Counted from the first letter of the stretch, positions 1 through 9,523 are shown. The stretch is DNA of 64,000 nucleotides from Flavobacterium luteolum (GCF_027111275.1 NZ_CP114286.1:2604001-2668000), one strand, 5' to 3'. Translations and numbers: made by a program. The notes: generated by a model not told the origin, from the letters alone.

Positions 1-980
1 GGATCGTAATATTTTTTGTTTGGAGCATCTGGACCTTCTGGGTTTCCAATTTGAGATTTCAAATAATCAAGGTTTTTAACCATATAATCACGGATTCCTT
101 CAGTGTATGCAAACTGTAAATCAGTATCAATGTTCATTTTGATCACTCCGTAGCTAATTCCTTCTCTGATTTCTTCAAGTGTAGAACCTGAACCTCCGTG
201 GAAAACGAAATCAACTGGGTTGTGTCCTGTGTTGAATTTGTTTTGTACGAAATCTTGAGAATTTTTTAAGATTTTTGGAGTTAATTTTACGTTTCCTGGT
301 TTGTAAACACCGTGAACGTTTCCGAAAGCAGCAGCAATAGTAAATTTAGGACTTACTTTAGATAATTCTTCGTAAGCGTAAGCTACTTCTTCTGGCTGAG
401 TGTATAATTTTGAGCTGTCAACATCAGAGTTATCAACACCATCTTCTTCACCACCTGTAATACCAAGCTCGATTTCTAATGTCATACCCATTTTGCTCAT
501 TCTAGCTAAGTATTCTTTGCAGATCTCAATGTTTTCTTCGATTGGCTCCTCAGACAAATCGATCATGTGAGAACTGAATAATGGTTTTCCTGTTTCTGCA
601 AAATGTTTTTCAGAAGCATCTAATAAACCATCAATCCAAGGTAAAAGTTTTTTTGCACAGTGGTCAGTGTGTAAGATTACAGTTGCACCGTAAGCTTCTG
701 CCAAAGTATGAATATGTTTTGCTCCTGCGATTCCTCCCGCGATTGCTGCTTTTTCACCTGCATTAGATAATCCTTTTCCAGCGTTGAATTGAGCTCCTCC
801 GTTAGAAAATTGAATGATAACTGGCGCGTTAAGTTTCGCTGCAGTTTCAAGAACTCCATTAATTGTGCTTGATCCAGTAACGTTTACTGCTGGAAGAGCA
901 AAACCCTTCTCTTTCGCATAATTAAAGATCTCTTGTACTTGATCTCCTGTAGCTACTCCTGGTTTAATGTTGTGTGCCAT
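1..980 (-). CDS. fbaA: Class II fructose-bisphosphate aldolase (partial, C-terminus beyond window)
   Basis: Zinc-dependent aldolase that cleaves fructose-1,6-bisphosphate to DHAP and glyceraldehyde-3-phosphate in glycolysis and makes it in gluconeogenesis. About 326 codons are visible of roughly 355 usual for the FbaA subfamily. The segment HTDHC at residues 104-108 carries the catalytic Asp and a zinc-binding His, and FHGGSGS further on is the glycine-rich phosphate-binding loop. The start MAHNIKPG is the usual one for the family. A TATTTTTG -7 box on the minus strand lies at 1019-1026. The frame is open to the window edge. Confidence 0.95.
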   Translation of the reverse strand, partial: MAHNIKPGVATGDQVQEIFNYAKEKGFALPAVNVTGSSTINGVLETAAKLNAPVIIQFSNGGAQFNAGKGLSNAGEKAAIAGGIAGAKHIHTLAEAYGATVILHTDHCAKKLLPWIDGLLDASEKHFAETGKPLFSSHMIDLSEEPIEENIEICKEYLARMSKMGMTLEIELGITGGEEDGVDNSDVDSSKLYTQPEEVAYAYEELSKVSPKFTIAAAFGNVHGVYKPGNVKLTPKILKNSQDFVQNKFNTGHNPVDFVFHGGSGSTLEEIREGISYGVIKMNIDTDLQFAYTEGIRDYMVKNLDYLKSQIGNPEGPDAPNKKYYD

Positions 981-1040
981 TTTAATTTTTTTTATAGTTG
1001 TTTTTAGTTTTTAGGTTGCAAAAATAAGAATTAATTAGCA

Positions 1041-3614
1041 TTAGAAAGGATAATTTATACCAAAATTTAAAACCGAGTGTCCAAAATTGTATTCTTTAAA
1101 CCATCGGTCTCCCTTCTCATGTGCTGGATTATAAGTCTTAAAGCCTAAATCTAAACGAATCACAAAAAAGCTTAAATCGTATCTTAAACCGAATCCTGTA
1201 CCTAAAGCAATTTCAGCTAAATCGTTTAAGTTGTCGAATCTTGCTTTCGGATCTATGACATTATCGAGCACATTCCAGATATTTCCGGCGTCTGCAAAGA
1301 ATGCTCCTTTAACATCTCCGAAAATTTTGAATCGAAATTCGGCACTCGCTGCAATTTTCATATTTGCCTCATTAAAGTCGTTTACGGCATTAGTGCTTCC
1401 TGGTCCTAAAGCGTAAGGCTGCCAAGCACGGTTGTCATTGGAACCTCCGCCATAATAACTTCGTGAAAACGGAATGTAATTTGAATTTCCAAACGGAATT
1501 GCAATTCCAAAGAAGCTTCTAACTGCTAAAACTTTCTCTTTTCCAAAATCCCAGTGTTTAATATAGTCAAATTCAGTTTTTATATACTCTGAATATTCCA
1601 GATTAAAAATCTCGTAATTTCCTTTTGCGTTTTTTTGAAGATTTCCAACTTCAGAAATTAATGATAATAATGTTCCAGCAGACTCAATTTTGGTTCTAAA
1701 TTGATAGAAATTATTGTCTGCTAGATCTTTTTTGGTTGTTTTGGTAAAAGAAAAACTTGTTGCAAGAATAAAATCATTCTCGGTCAAACGAACTCTTCTT
1801 TCCTCAATGCTTTCAACTTCTTGATATTGCGAGTTGTCTGGAGTTAAAGCTGTTTTTCCTGTCAACACATCATTTGTAAAACCTGTAGTCCCTTTTGGAA
1901 TCGTAAGGTCTTTTCTAGCTTGTTCCTCAGGTGTAGTTCCCCAGTTATTGACATCAGTATTATAATCTTTACCAATAAAATTCAGATCATCGTAAGAAGA
2001 AGTATATACATTAAAGTAATTGTCAGGATTTAAATTACGAACAAACTGTGCGTTTAGCAATTCAAATTTTGCTGTGTTATGACGTTTTGGTGTCCAGTTA
2101 TACGAAATACCTCCTGTAAAATTTTCTTTGTCCAAACCAATATTTCGCTGCTTCGAAAAACCAGACGTTATAGAGGTGTAGGGGATCATACTTTTTGGGA
2201 TAATCTTTTCTGTTCCAAACGGGAGAAGAATTCTCGGAAAATTCAATTTCATATCCAAACCATATTCAGAGACATTAAAGAAATTATTGTTCGGATTTGC
2301 CATATCTCTGGATGATCCAACGTTTAAACGCGCTGAAATTTCTAAAGTTTCTGCACGGTTAAATACATTTCGAATAGTTTCAGAAACACTGGCTCCAATC
2401 CCGAAATCCTGAATGTTAGAATGCGTTACGTCAAGAGTGGCTCCAAAACTGTATTTTTTTCTCGGAGTCAAATAAACATTGGCAATAAGAGATTGCGCTG
2501 TAGAATCTCTTTTGTCTACTTCGTATTGAATTGATGGATAGTTGAAAATCCTTAAATTATTTAAATATCGAGAAGAAAGGGTAGTTCTGAAATCGGCAAA
2601 AGTACTTCCTTTCGTAATGAAAATAGCATCGGTAATAGCGCGTGGTTTGTATTTTAAAGTCTTGTAACTGTATAAATTAAAATTATTATACGTTACACTA
2701 TCTGTTGGTTTTTTCTTGGCATTTGCAGCAGAATAATCTGTGTAAATGTTTACGTCGCTAATTTTATACAATTTAAAAGGTTCTGTGCGGCTAGAATCTC
2801 TTTCTTGAATTGTATTGTTATTTATAATCAAAGTTACATCGGCTTTGGCTTTTTTACCAATCGTGTCAATATCAAATGTTACATAAGTAGGCTGAAAATA
2901 GTAGGCGCCGTGATTTCTAAAGTATGTTGTAATACGATTTTTTTCTTCTTCAAAATCTGTGGTTTTGTATTGATTGCCAGATTTTAATAGCGAAGGCTCA
3001 TTATTAGTTCTGTATAATGAGTCCAGTGCGGGAGTCATTATTTTAGTTGTAATAGTGTCTAATTTGTAAGCTGGTCCTGTAGTGATATTATAATTAATTG
3101 TGGCTCTCTTTATTCCCACTGTATCAATAGTGTAATCTGTTTTAACATTAAAATAACCACTATTAAAATAATAGTATTTTAAGCGCAGTAATGATTTTTT
3201 AGTTTTTGAAGTGTCAATTATTACTGGTGGTTCTCCAGTGTTTTTTAGAAATTCATGAATTCCTTTATAATAGAAAGATTGTCCAAGGCGATCTACTTGT
3301 TTTGCTGAGAATATTTTTGACATACGCTCATACTTTCCAGGATTGTTTTTAAATTTGGCCTGATAAGTAGAATCTGGATTTAAATTGGCTAAATTGTACA
3401 GGTTTAATCGAAGCTTGTAACCTAATAATTTACCATTTGGTTTTTGGTACATCTGATTAGAAGCTGTCTCATCGTTTGTCGATTTTCCGTTAACTAGAAT
3501 ATTATTTTTTACAAGAAGGTTTTTTCCATCGGGAACTCTTTTTACGGCATTACAAGCGCAAATTAATATTGCAATTAGAAGAAATGCTATTATTTTTGTG
3601 GAATTCTTTTTCAA
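1041..3614 (-). CDS. tamL: TamL-type BamA/TamA-family outer-membrane lipoprotein
   Basis: 857 aa. The N-terminus is a lipoprotein signal (FLLIAILICAC, lipid-attached Cys about residue 21), followed by POTRA-like repeats and a long C-terminal 16-strand-type barrel ending in NFGINYPF with a terminal aromatic residue. This matches the Bacteroidota TamL family, lipid-anchored relatives of TamA that work with TamB in outer-membrane assembly. No tamB is next to it here. It is divergent from the rRNA methyltransferase gene, with 37 bp between the two starts. A CAAAAGTA (minus-strand TACTTTTG) -7 box lies at 3635-3642. Confidence 0.85.
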   Translation of the reverse strand: MKKNSTKIIAFLLIAILICACNAVKRVPDGKNLLVKNNILVNGKSTNDETASNQMYQKPNGKLLGYKLRLNLYNLANLNPDSTYQAKFKNNPGKYERMSKIFSAKQVDRLGQSFYYKGIHEFLKNTGEPPVIIDTSKTKKSLLRLKYYYFNSGYFNVKTDYTIDTVGIKRATINYNITTGPAYKLDTITTKIMTPALDSLYRTNNEPSLLKSGNQYKTTDFEEEKNRITTYFRNHGAYYFQPTYVTFDIDTIGKKAKADVTLIINNNTIQERDSSRTEPFKLYKISDVNIYTDYSAANAKKKPTDSVTYNNFNLYSYKTLKYKPRAITDAIFITKGSTFADFRTTLSSRYLNNLRIFNYPSIQYEVDKRDSTAQSLIANVYLTPRKKYSFGATLDVTHSNIQDFGIGASVSETIRNVFNRAETLEISARLNVGSSRDMANPNNNFFNVSEYGLDMKLNFPRILLPFGTEKIIPKSMIPYTSITSGFSKQRNIGLDKENFTGGISYNWTPKRHNTAKFELLNAQFVRNLNPDNYFNVYTSSYDDLNFIGKDYNTDVNNWGTTPEEQARKDLTIPKGTTGFTNDVLTGKTALTPDNSQYQEVESIEERRVRLTENDFILATSFSFTKTTKKDLADNNFYQFRTKIESAGTLLSLISEVGNLQKNAKGNYEIFNLEYSEYIKTEFDYIKHWDFGKEKVLAVRSFFGIAIPFGNSNYIPFSRSYYGGGSNDNRAWQPYALGPGSTNAVNDFNEANMKIAASAEFRFKIFGDVKGAFFADAGNIWNVLDNVIDPKARFDNLNDLAEIALGTGFGLRYDLSFFVIRLDLGFKTYNPAHEKGDRWFKEYNFGHSVLNFGINYPF

Positions 3615-3651
3615 GTGTTTTTTAATATTTAATTCAAAAGTACATTATTTT

Positions 3652-4380
3652 ATGGTTAGTAAAAACCAAATAAAGCTTATCTCAGGCTTACATCAAAAAA
3701 AGCAGCGTTTTGCCAATCAATTATTCTTTGCTGAAGGAGTAAAAGTAATTCAAGAATTGCTGCAATCCAATTTTGAATTAGAACATTTATACACCACATT
3801 GAATGATTTTGAAACAGTTCACGCTTCAAAACGTACTCTTATTAATGATCAAGAACTGAAAAAAATAAGTGCTTTGTCGACTCCAAATTCTTGTTTGGCG
3901 GTTTTTAAAATTCCAGCCGAAAAGAAAATAGTCGATTCGGGTTTAATTTTAGCCTTAGACGATATTAGGGACCCTGGAAATCTAGGGACTATTTTACGTC
4001 TTTGTGATTGGTTTGGTATTAAGCAGATTGTCTGTTCTAAAGAAACAGTAGATATTTATAATCCGAAAGTTGTACAAGCTACAATGGGATCTATTACTAG
4101 AGTAAATGTAAGCTATGTTGATTTAAAACTTTTTCTTGCTCAAACTAAACTGCCAGTTTTTGGAACTTTTATGGACGGAGAAAATATTTATCAATCCAAA
4201 TTACCTCAGAGTGGCATCATTATTATGGGTAATGAAGCTAATGGTATTTCAGAAGAAATTGAAAAAATCATAACCAACCGTCTCACAATTCCTAGATTTG
4301 GAGAGCTTCAAAAAACCGAAAGTTTAAATGTAGCTACTGCAACCGCAATTATTCTTAGTGAATTTAAACGAAATAGTTGA
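3652..4380 (+). CDS. TrmH/SpoU-family RNA 2'-O-methyltransferase
   Basis: 242 aa, SAM-dependent ribose methyltransferase of the SPOUT class. All three SpoU motifs are visible: DDIRDPGNLGTILR (motif 1), IIMGNEANGIS (motif 2) and LNVATATAIILSEF (motif 3, which closes the trefoil knot). The N-terminal domain (KFxAEG-like, here LFFAEG) is the substrate-binding part seen in RlmB-like enzymes. I start it at MVSKNQ because the upstream in-frame Met extension (from 3598) overlaps tamL and does not look like the family. The exact rRNA or tRNA target cannot be read from the sequence. Confidence 0.88.
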   Translation: MVSKNQIKLISGLHQKKQRFANQLFFAEGVKVIQELLQSNFELEHLYTTLNDFETVHASKRTLINDQELKKISALSTPNSCLAVFKIPAEKKIVDSGLILALDDIRDPGNLGTILRLCDWFGIKQIVCSKETVDIYNPKVVQATMGSITRVNVSYVDLKLFLAQTKLPVFGTFMDGENIYQSKLPQSGIIIMGNEANGISEEIEKIITNRLTIPRFGELQKTESLNVATATAIILSEFKRNS

Positions 4381-4389
4381 TATTTTGTT

Positions 4390-5103
4390 TTAATGAAAAG
4401 TGAAATTTATTAAAATCGCTCTAGATTTCATTGAATCAATGTTTCCTGTCCAAGGACTGTCTGGAGTATTGTCTCTAATAAGTTCGTCGGTTATGCCAAA
4501 CATTCCTCTAACAGAAGGAGAGAAGATAAAGTATTCAGTGAAAATATCAATTCCTAAACCTAATTCATAAGCCGCTGTCCATTGTTTTACTCTAAATTTC
4601 TGCTCAAAGTTATCGTCTTGAGATTTTGCGTTACTTGATAAATTTAAAGTTGTAGACATACCGCCAACTAAGTACGGGCGTATGTTTCCTGTACGTTTTG
4701 CAGAAAACTTCAATAATAACGGGAAGTGAATGTATGTACTATTCACTTCTCTTAAATAATCACTTTCGGTGTTTCCAATACCAGGAAAAAAAAGATCACG
4801 TTTAGTATAGTACAAACCTGGTTCAAAACGAAGATTGATATATTCCTGAAGTCTTAAATCGGCTACAACGCCCACATTAAACCCAGTAGTTTTTTTAACC
4901 TGAATATAGTTTTCTCCCGGAGGAGTTTTGTAATCAAATTTAAAGTCAAAACTATTAAAGCCTAAATAATAGCCAAAGTAAATACGCTGTTTCTGCCAGT
5001 TTTCAAGATTAATGATAGGATCTTTGCTAAACATATTTTTAGCAAATTGCGAATGTCCTTTTGTCGTTAAGACCAATAAAAATAAGATTACAATTTTTTT
5101 CAT
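4390..5103 (-). CDS. porT: PorT/SprT type IX secretion and gliding protein
   Basis: 237 aa, small outer-membrane beta-barrel with signal peptide (MKKIVILFLLVLTTKGHSQ). In the family it is needed for type IX secretion and, in gliding flavobacteria, for motility. The sequence shows alternating hydrophobic strands, an RFEPGLYY segment and an aromatic C-terminus (NFTFH). Its place one base after ubiE on the same strand is the known arrangement of porT/sprT in Flavobacteriia and supports the call. I use the Met at 5103, because an upstream in-frame start (5166) would lie inside ubiE and lose the signal peptide. Confidence 0.82.
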   Translation of the reverse strand: MKKIVILFLLVLTTKGHSQFAKNMFSKDPIINLENWQKQRIYFGYYLGFNSFDFKFDYKTPPGENYIQVKKTTGFNVGVVADLRLQEYINLRFEPGLYYTKRDLFFPGIGNTESDYLREVNSTYIHFPLLLKFSAKRTGNIRPYLVGGMSTTLNLSSNAKSQDDNFEQKFRVKQWTAAYELGLGIDIFTEYFIFSPSVRGMFGITDELIRDNTPDSPWTGNIDSMKSRAILINFTFH

Positions 5104-5104
5104 A

Positions 5105-5836
5105 CTATTTTTTAGATGCAGAATAAATTGTTGCGACACCAAAAGTTTGAGGCATTGCCACAACATCTATAAACCCAGTTTTTCTCAAAATATTGTTTAA
5201 GGCTTCTCCATAAGGAAAAGCGGCGGCCGATTCAGATAAATAGCCATACGCATCATTATCTTTAGAGAATAATTTTCCGATTAACGGAAGTATATTTTTG
5301 CTGTAAAAATTGTATCCTTGTTTATAAGGAAATTTATCTGGAACAGAAGTTTCTAAAATAACAAAAATTCCGTTTGGTTTTAAAACTCTTAAGATTTCTC
5401 CAAAACCTTTTTCTAGGTTTTCAAAATTTCTTACACCAAAACCAACTGTAATAGCATCAAAATAATTGTCTTCAAAAGGCATGTTTTCAGAATCTCCTAA
5501 AACGAGTTCAATAACATTCGAAAGTTTTTTTTCTTCTACTTTCTTTTTTCCTACTTCCAGCATTCCGGCAGAAATATCAAGACCAATAATTTTTTCGGCA
5601 TTAGTTTGTGAAAGTAAAATGGCTAAATCACCAGTTCCTGTTGCAATATCAAGAATAACTTTTGGTTTTTTGTCTGATACTAATTTTAATACTTTTTTAC
5701 GCCATTTAATGTCAATTCCAAAAGAGATTACGCGATTCAAATTATCGTAATTCCCAGAAATGGTGTCGAACATTTGGGTTACTTGCTCTTTTTTACCTAA
5801 AGAAGAGTCTTTATACGGAGTTATTTTTTCAGACAT
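5105..5836 (-). CDS. ubiE: Demethylmenaquinone methyltransferase UbiE/MenG
   Basis: 243 aa class I SAM-dependent C-methyltransferase performing the last step of menaquinone synthesis. Motif I is [14 protein letters not shown], motif II area is LGDSENMPF, and the family signature [16 protein letters not shown] is at the N-terminus. It sits one base before porT and is likely cotranscribed with it. A minus-strand TATATTTG -7 box (5851-5858) is only 15 bp upstream of the start, so the long structured spacer beyond it is probably not part of its transcript. Confidence 0.95.
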   Translation of the reverse strand: MSEKITPYKDSSLGKKEQVTQMFDTISGNYDNLNRVISFGIDIKWRKKVLKLVSDKKPKVILDIATGTGDLAILLSQTNAEKIIGLDISAGMLEVGKKKVEEKKLSNVIELVLGDSENMPFEDNYFDAITVGFGVRNFENLEKGFGEILRVLKPNGIFVILETSVPDKFPYKQGYNFYSKNILPLIGKLFSKDNDAYGYLSESAAAFPYGEALNNILRKTGFIDVVAMPQTFGVATIYSASKK

Positions 5837-5850
5837 TTTTTTTATTTAGG

Positions 5851-5858
5851 CAAATATA
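5851..5858 (-). promoter_or_regulatory. Candidate -7 box for ubiE-porT
   Basis: Plus-strand CAAATATA reads TATATTTG on the minus strand, matching the Bacteroidota TAnnTTTG consensus at a sensible distance from the ubiE start. No clear -33 TTTG was found. Confidence 0.4.
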
Positions 5859-5940
5859 AACAATCTAGTTTAACTGTAATTGAGTTTTTTAATTTGTAAA
5901 ATAAATGTTTAGCCAGATTTATTTTAAAGCAGATTTTGCC

Positions 5941-5986
5941 ATCCCTAAATCTAGGTATTTTGGTAAAATCCCTAAATCTTGGTATT
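5941..5986. repeat. 19-bp direct repeat, 27-bp period
   Basis: ATCCCTAAATCTAGGTATT at 5941-5959 recurs at 5968-5986 with a single A/T change. Two copies spaced 27 bp apart look like tandem regulator sites, but no gene starts just downstream on either strand. Confidence 0.6.
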
Positions 5987-5990
5987 GTCT

Positions 5991-6313
5991 AATAGCGCTA
6001 TTATGAGCAACTTTGTTTAAGTAAAAATGATTAAAGTTTTAATGATTGATAATGTCGCTATGACTTAAACAAATGATTGCTTTTTTTGCGCTGGCAACTC
6101 ATTTGTTCATGAAAGAGTCTTGTAAAGTATTGTTCTTGGGGGGAAATACTAATATTAAGTGCAAAATACGTTCTTAGGATTAAATTTGTTTTTGGAAATT
6201 TTAATTTTCTGCCTTTAATATCTTAGTGGTATTTGTTATTAAAGGCGTTTGAGATTTAGGTCTCAAATAACATTAAATGTTATTCAGTTCTACAAATGTT
6301 TCTCGACATTTGT
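5991..6313. other. Structured intergenic region between ubiE and folA
   Basis: No ORF. It contains the palindrome AATAGCGCTATT (5991-6002); an 11-bp inverted repeat TTTGTTTAAGT/ACTTAAACAAA (6012-6022 with 6063-6073); a competing 9-bp stem AACAAATGA/TCATTTGTT (6068-6076 with 6099-6107); and four hairpins in a row with stems at 6211-6219/6238-6246, 6248-6254/6261-6267, 6266-6274/6276-6284 and 6292-6299/6306-6313. It may encode a non-coding RNA, strand unknown. Confidence 0.45.
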
Positions 6314-6368
6314 TATTTTTTAAACAAAATTCTTCTTGAGCGAGTTAGGCTTCAAAAATCAATTATTT

Positions 6369-6402
6369 AAAAACATCCTCCCTAAAAAGAGGATGTTTTT
6401 TA
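6369..6402 (-). terminator. Intrinsic terminator after folA (bidirectional)
   Basis: Twelve-bp stem AAAAACATCCTC/GAGGATGTTTTT with an 8-nt loop, flanked by A and T runs. It ends 1-2 bases from the folA stop. Confidence 0.85.
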
Positions 6403-6403
6403 T

Positions 6404-6886
6404 TTATTTTCTAATGTAAGTTTCATAAGTATAGTCATAAAGATGTTTCTCATCTTTGTGATTTTCTTCAGATTCTACCAAAATCCACTCGTTTTTATTG
6501 ATTTTAGGAAAAAAAGCATCTGCTTCAAAAGAATGATGAACTTTGGTTAATTCTATAATATCAGTAAATGGAAGGGCAAGATTGTAAATTTCGCCACCGC
6601 CAATAACATAACTATCATCGTTTTCTGGGCATAAGGCAATTGCTTTTTCAATGCTATCTACCACAATGCATCCTTCTGGTTTATAATTTTCTTGGCGAGA
6701 AATTACAATATGGACACGATCTGGCAACGGTTTTGGAAAGCTTTCAAAAGTTTTCCTTCCCATAATAATATGATGACCAGTTGTAAGCGATTTAAATCTT
6801 TTAAAATCATTTGGAAGATGCCAAACTAATTCGTTGTTTTTTCCAAGCGCATTATTTTCGGCCGCAGCCGCTATCATTATAATCAT
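6404..6886 (-). CDS. folA: Dihydrofolate reductase
   Basis: 160 aa, NADPH-dependent reduction of dihydrofolate to tetrahydrofolate. Asp27 in HLPNDF is the active-site acid at its canonical number, GRKTFESF binds NADPH, and YVIGGGEIY is the second glycine motif. Length is typical. It follows the 2TM gene by 11 bp on the same strand; thyA, which produces the dihydrofolate it recycles, lies about 1 kb upstream on the same strand with a plus-strand gene between. Confidence 0.97.
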   Translation of the reverse strand: MIIMIAAAAENNALGKNNELVWHLPNDFKRFKSLTTGHHIIMGRKTFESFPKPLPDRVHIVISRQENYKPEGCIVVDSIEKAIALCPENDDSYVIGGGEIYNLALPFTDIIELTKVHHSFEADAFFPKINKNEWILVESEENHKDEKHLYDYTYETYIRK

Positions 6887-6897
6887 GGTATGCTTAA

Positions 6898-7242
6898 CTA
6901 AATTTTATTTTCATTTTCTTCATTAATAGAAGATTCAAGCTGACTGATTCTTTTTTGCTGTAAAGCAACTAATCGGTCAATTTGCTCTCTTTCCCATTTT
7001 TTATTCATAAAACGGTCAGTTATGTACACTTTTATAAAATGTAGAATAAAAAGGAAAAGCCAGATTGTAATTCCCCAAATGCACCAGTTTTGGGTTGTGC
7101 CCTCGCCAAAACCAAAAAACTTGTTAGCAATAAATAAAAATAAACTTCCTAGCAGGAAAAGAACAAAATGAAAATATAGGATTTTTTTTTGTCTTAATCG
7201 TCGTCTAGCGTATTCGTATTGTTCGTGCACTTCTTTTTCCAT
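6898..7242 (-). CDS. 2TM-domain small membrane protein
   Basis: 114 aa with a charged N-terminus (YEYARRRLRQKK), two transmembrane helices at about residues 22-42 and 52-72, and a charged coiled C-terminus. This is the layout of the 2TM domain family common in Bacteroidota, whose function is unknown. It is probably cotranscribed with folA. Confidence 0.75.
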   Translation of the reverse strand: MEKEVHEQYEYARRRLRQKKILYFHFVLFLLGSLFLFIANKFFGFGEGTTQNWCIWGITIWLFLFILHFIKVYITDRFMNKKWEREQIDRLVALQQKRISQLESSINEENENKI

Positions 7243-7481
7243 AAGATAAAAATGAGATTATAAAGTTAAAATTTATTTTGGAAAGACAATATTTTGGTTG
7301 TGGAATATTTGTTTTTTAATGATCTAAGAATTTGAATAACAAAATTTTAACCGCTTTAAATTGCCGATAAAGCGAAAAAAATATACTGTTTTTAATATTA
7401 TCATAAATCGGTTCTGGTAGTAGTAAGTGTTTCGTTGAATTTAATTAATTTTAGATGTATAAATCTAAAAACGAAATAGTT

Positions 7482-7778
7482 ATGTCTTTGAAAAAACAAT
7501 TTATCAAAACGAAGCCGGTTGTTAAAGTTACATTTTCAATAGATGCCAAAGATGCTGATTCGGCAGCGGTGGTTGGTGATTTTAATAACTGGAATGCCTC
7601 AGAAGGAGCTTTGAGCAAGTTGAAAAACGGAACGTTTAAAGCAACTTACGATTTGGTGAAAGATGCGATTTACGAATTTAAGTATGTAATTGACGGAATT
7701 TATGTTAACGATCCTGAAGCTGATTTTTACAAATGGAATGACTATGCTGGAAGTGAAAATGGAGTTTTAGTTGTATAA
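7482..7778 (+). CDS. Isolated glycogen-binding (isoamylase early-set/CBM48-like) domain protein
   Basis: 98 aa. VVGDFNNWN and YEFKYVIDGIYVNDPEAD are the hallmark segments of the N-terminal early-set domain of glycogen-branching and isoamylase enzymes, here without any catalytic domain. It may bind alpha-glucan or act as a regulatory subunit; no partner is next to it. I prefer MSLKKQFIKTK as start because the Met at 7455 adds nine unrelated residues. Confidence 0.8.
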   Translation: MSLKKQFIKTKPVVKVTFSIDAKDADSAAVVGDFNNWNASEGALSKLKNGTFKATYDLVKDAIYEFKYVIDGIYVNDPEADFYKWNDYAGSENGVLVV

Positions 7779-7812
7779 AAAAATCCGCTTAAATTTTTAA
7801 GCGGATTTTTTT
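7777..7812 (+). terminator. Convergent terminator between glycogen-binding gene and thyA
   Basis: AAATCCGCTTAAA/TTTAAGCGGATTT stem with A and T tracts on both sides, so it can serve both strands. Confidence 0.85.
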
Positions 7813-7816
7813 ATAA

Positions 7817-8668
7817 TTATACAGCAACACTTCCTTTTATGGCTGGATGTGGATCGTAATCTACTAGTGTAAAATCATTAAAATCAAAATCAAAAATGTT
7901 TTTAATCTCCGGATTTAAAATCATTTTTGGTAATGGTTTTGGTTCACGTGTCAATTGCAATTCTAATTGCTCAAAATGATTATTGTAAATATGTGCGTCG
8001 CCAAAAGTGTGAATAAATTCGCCTGGTTCTAAGTCGCATACTTGTGCGATCATCATGGTCAGTAAAGCATAAGAAGCGATGTTAAAAGGAACTCCTAAAA
8101 AGATATCGGCACTTCGCTGATACAATTGGCAAGAAAGTTTTCCTTTTGTTTCTCCTTTTTCAGGATCTGGACTTGCTACATAAAATTGGAAAAAAGCGTG
8201 GCAAGGAGGTAATGCTGCTTTGTTATTAGCCACATTTTCCTCAAAAGACTTTTTAGTATCTGGCAAAACCGATGGGTTCCATGCAGAAACAAGCATTCTT
8301 CGGCTATTTGGATTTGTTTTTAATTCTTTAATTAATTCAGAAATTTGATCAATTTCTTCACTATTCCAATTCCTCCATTGGTGGCCATAAACAGGTCCTA
8401 AATCGCCATTAGAATCTGCCCATTCATCCCAAATTTTAACTCCATTTTCTTGAAGGTATTGTACGTTTGTATCTCCTTTTAAAAACCAAAGCAATTCGTA
8501 AATGATCGATTTCAAATGAAGTTTTTTTGTTGTAACCATTGGGAAGCCCTCACTTAAATCAAAACGCATTTGGTAACCAAAAACACTTTTTGTTCCAGTT
8601 CCAGTTCGGTCTCCTTTTTGATTTCCGTTTTCTAAAACGTGTTTTACTAAGTCTAAGTATTGCTTCAT
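7817..8668 (-). CDS. thyA: Thymidylate synthase
   Basis: 283 aa, converts dUMP to dTMP with methylenetetrahydrofolate. The active-site Cys lies in [13 protein letters not shown] and the substrate-binding run is [17 protein letters not shown]. Relative to the E. coli enzyme it has a short insertion ([11 protein letters not shown]) before the active site, as in many Bacteroidota. The C-terminal Val closes over the active site. Confidence 0.97.
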   Translation of the reverse strand: MKQYLDLVKHVLENGNQKGDRTGTGTKSVFGYQMRFDLSEGFPMVTTKKLHLKSIIYELLWFLKGDTNVQYLQENGVKIWDEWADSNGDLGPVYGHQWRNWNSEEIDQISELIKELKTNPNSRRMLVSAWNPSVLPDTKKSFEENVANNKAALPPCHAFFQFYVASPDPEKGETKGKLSCQLYQRSADIFLGVPFNIASYALLTMMIAQVCDLEPGEFIHTFGDAHIYNNHFEQLELQLTREPKPLPKMILNPEIKNIFDFDFNDFTLVDYDPHPAIKGSVAV

Positions 8669-8670
8669 CT

Positions 8671-8752
8671 TTGTTTAATCGTTTAATCGTGGATCTGTTT
8701 AATTGTAAATTTGTTTAATCGATTTAACGAATAAACGGTTTAACGATTAAAC
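8671..8752. repeat. Degenerate TTTAATCG word repeat upstream of thyA
   Basis: The whole thyA 5' spacer is built of GTTTAATCG-like words on one side and their complements (CGGTTTAACGATTAAAC) on the other, so it can fold into an imperfect hairpin. Confidence 0.6.
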
Positions 8753-8760
8753 ATCAAAAT

Positions 8761-9384
8761 TTATCTTCTAGAGATTTCGTCTCTAATTTTTGCTGCTTTT
8801 TCGTAATCTTCCTGAGAAACGGCTTGATCTAAAAGCTCATTTAGTTCTTGTAAACTATGTTTTGCGTAAACATCTCCAGATTGGTTGCTTTCTTCTTCAT
8901 GTCCAAAAGTTTCAGGATTAGAAAGAACATCATCAATTTCTTGAGCGCCAGAATCTGTTTCTGCAGTATTCGATTTTAGATAAATTCCTGCTTTGTCTAA
9001 AATGTTTTTGTAAGTAAAAATAGGAGCATTGAAACGTAATGCTAAGGCAATAGCATCAGAAGTTCTAGCATCTATAATCTCTTCGATTTTATCTCTTTCG
9101 CAGATTAAGCTAGAATAAAAAACACCATCAACTAATTTGTGGATAATGACTTGTTTTACCACAATGTCAAATCTTTCAGCAAAATTTTTGAATAAATCAT
9201 GTGTTAACGGACGTGGCGGTTTTATTTCTTTCTCTAAAGCAATAGCGATTGACTGGGCTTCAAAAGCACCAATAACAATAGGTAATTTTCTTTCGCCATC
9301 CACTTCATTCAAAATTAAGGCATAGGCGCCATTTTGAGTTTGACTGTATGAAATTCCTTTTATGGATAATTTTACTAGACTCAT
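8761..9384 (-). CDS. Bifunctional nuclease (BFN/DUF151) with UvrB/C-like tail
   Basis: 207 aa. Residues 1-135 are the DUF151 bifunctional nuclease domain (LPIVIGAFEAQSIAIALE, HDLF, DARTSDAIALALRFNAPIF). The last 40 residues (LQELNELLDQAVSQEDYEKAAKIRDEI) are a UVR motif as in UvrB/UvrC and McsA, a protein-interaction element. I use ATG at 9384 rather than the upstream GTG at 9405. The UVR fusion suggests a DNA-repair or protease-adaptor partner. Confidence 0.85.
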   Translation of the reverse strand: MSLVKLSIKGISYSQTQNGAYALILNEVDGERKLPIVIGAFEAQSIAIALEKEIKPPRPLTHDLFKNFAERFDIVVKQVIIHKLVDGVFYSSLICERDKIEEIIDARTSDAIALALRFNAPIFTYKNILDKAGIYLKSNTAETDSGAQEIDDVLSNPETFGHEEESNQSGDVYAKHSLQELNELLDQAVSQEDYEKAAKIRDEISRR

Positions 9385-9475
9385 ATATGTTTGTAAAAAA
9401 GGCACTTAGCACCTTATTTTAATACTGTTTTGGTTTAAAAAATAAAGCTGCAATTTTAATCAAAAAATATGGAAC

Positions 9476-9523
9476 AAAAAAGCTGCCTATAAACAAAGAT
9501 ACAACATCTTGTTTTTAGGCAGC
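9476..9523 (-). terminator. Terminator after the etf genes
   Basis: Long stem GCTGCCTA...TAGGCAGC (9482-9523), followed on the minus strand by a T tract. It ends the etfB-etfA unit. Confidence 0.75.
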
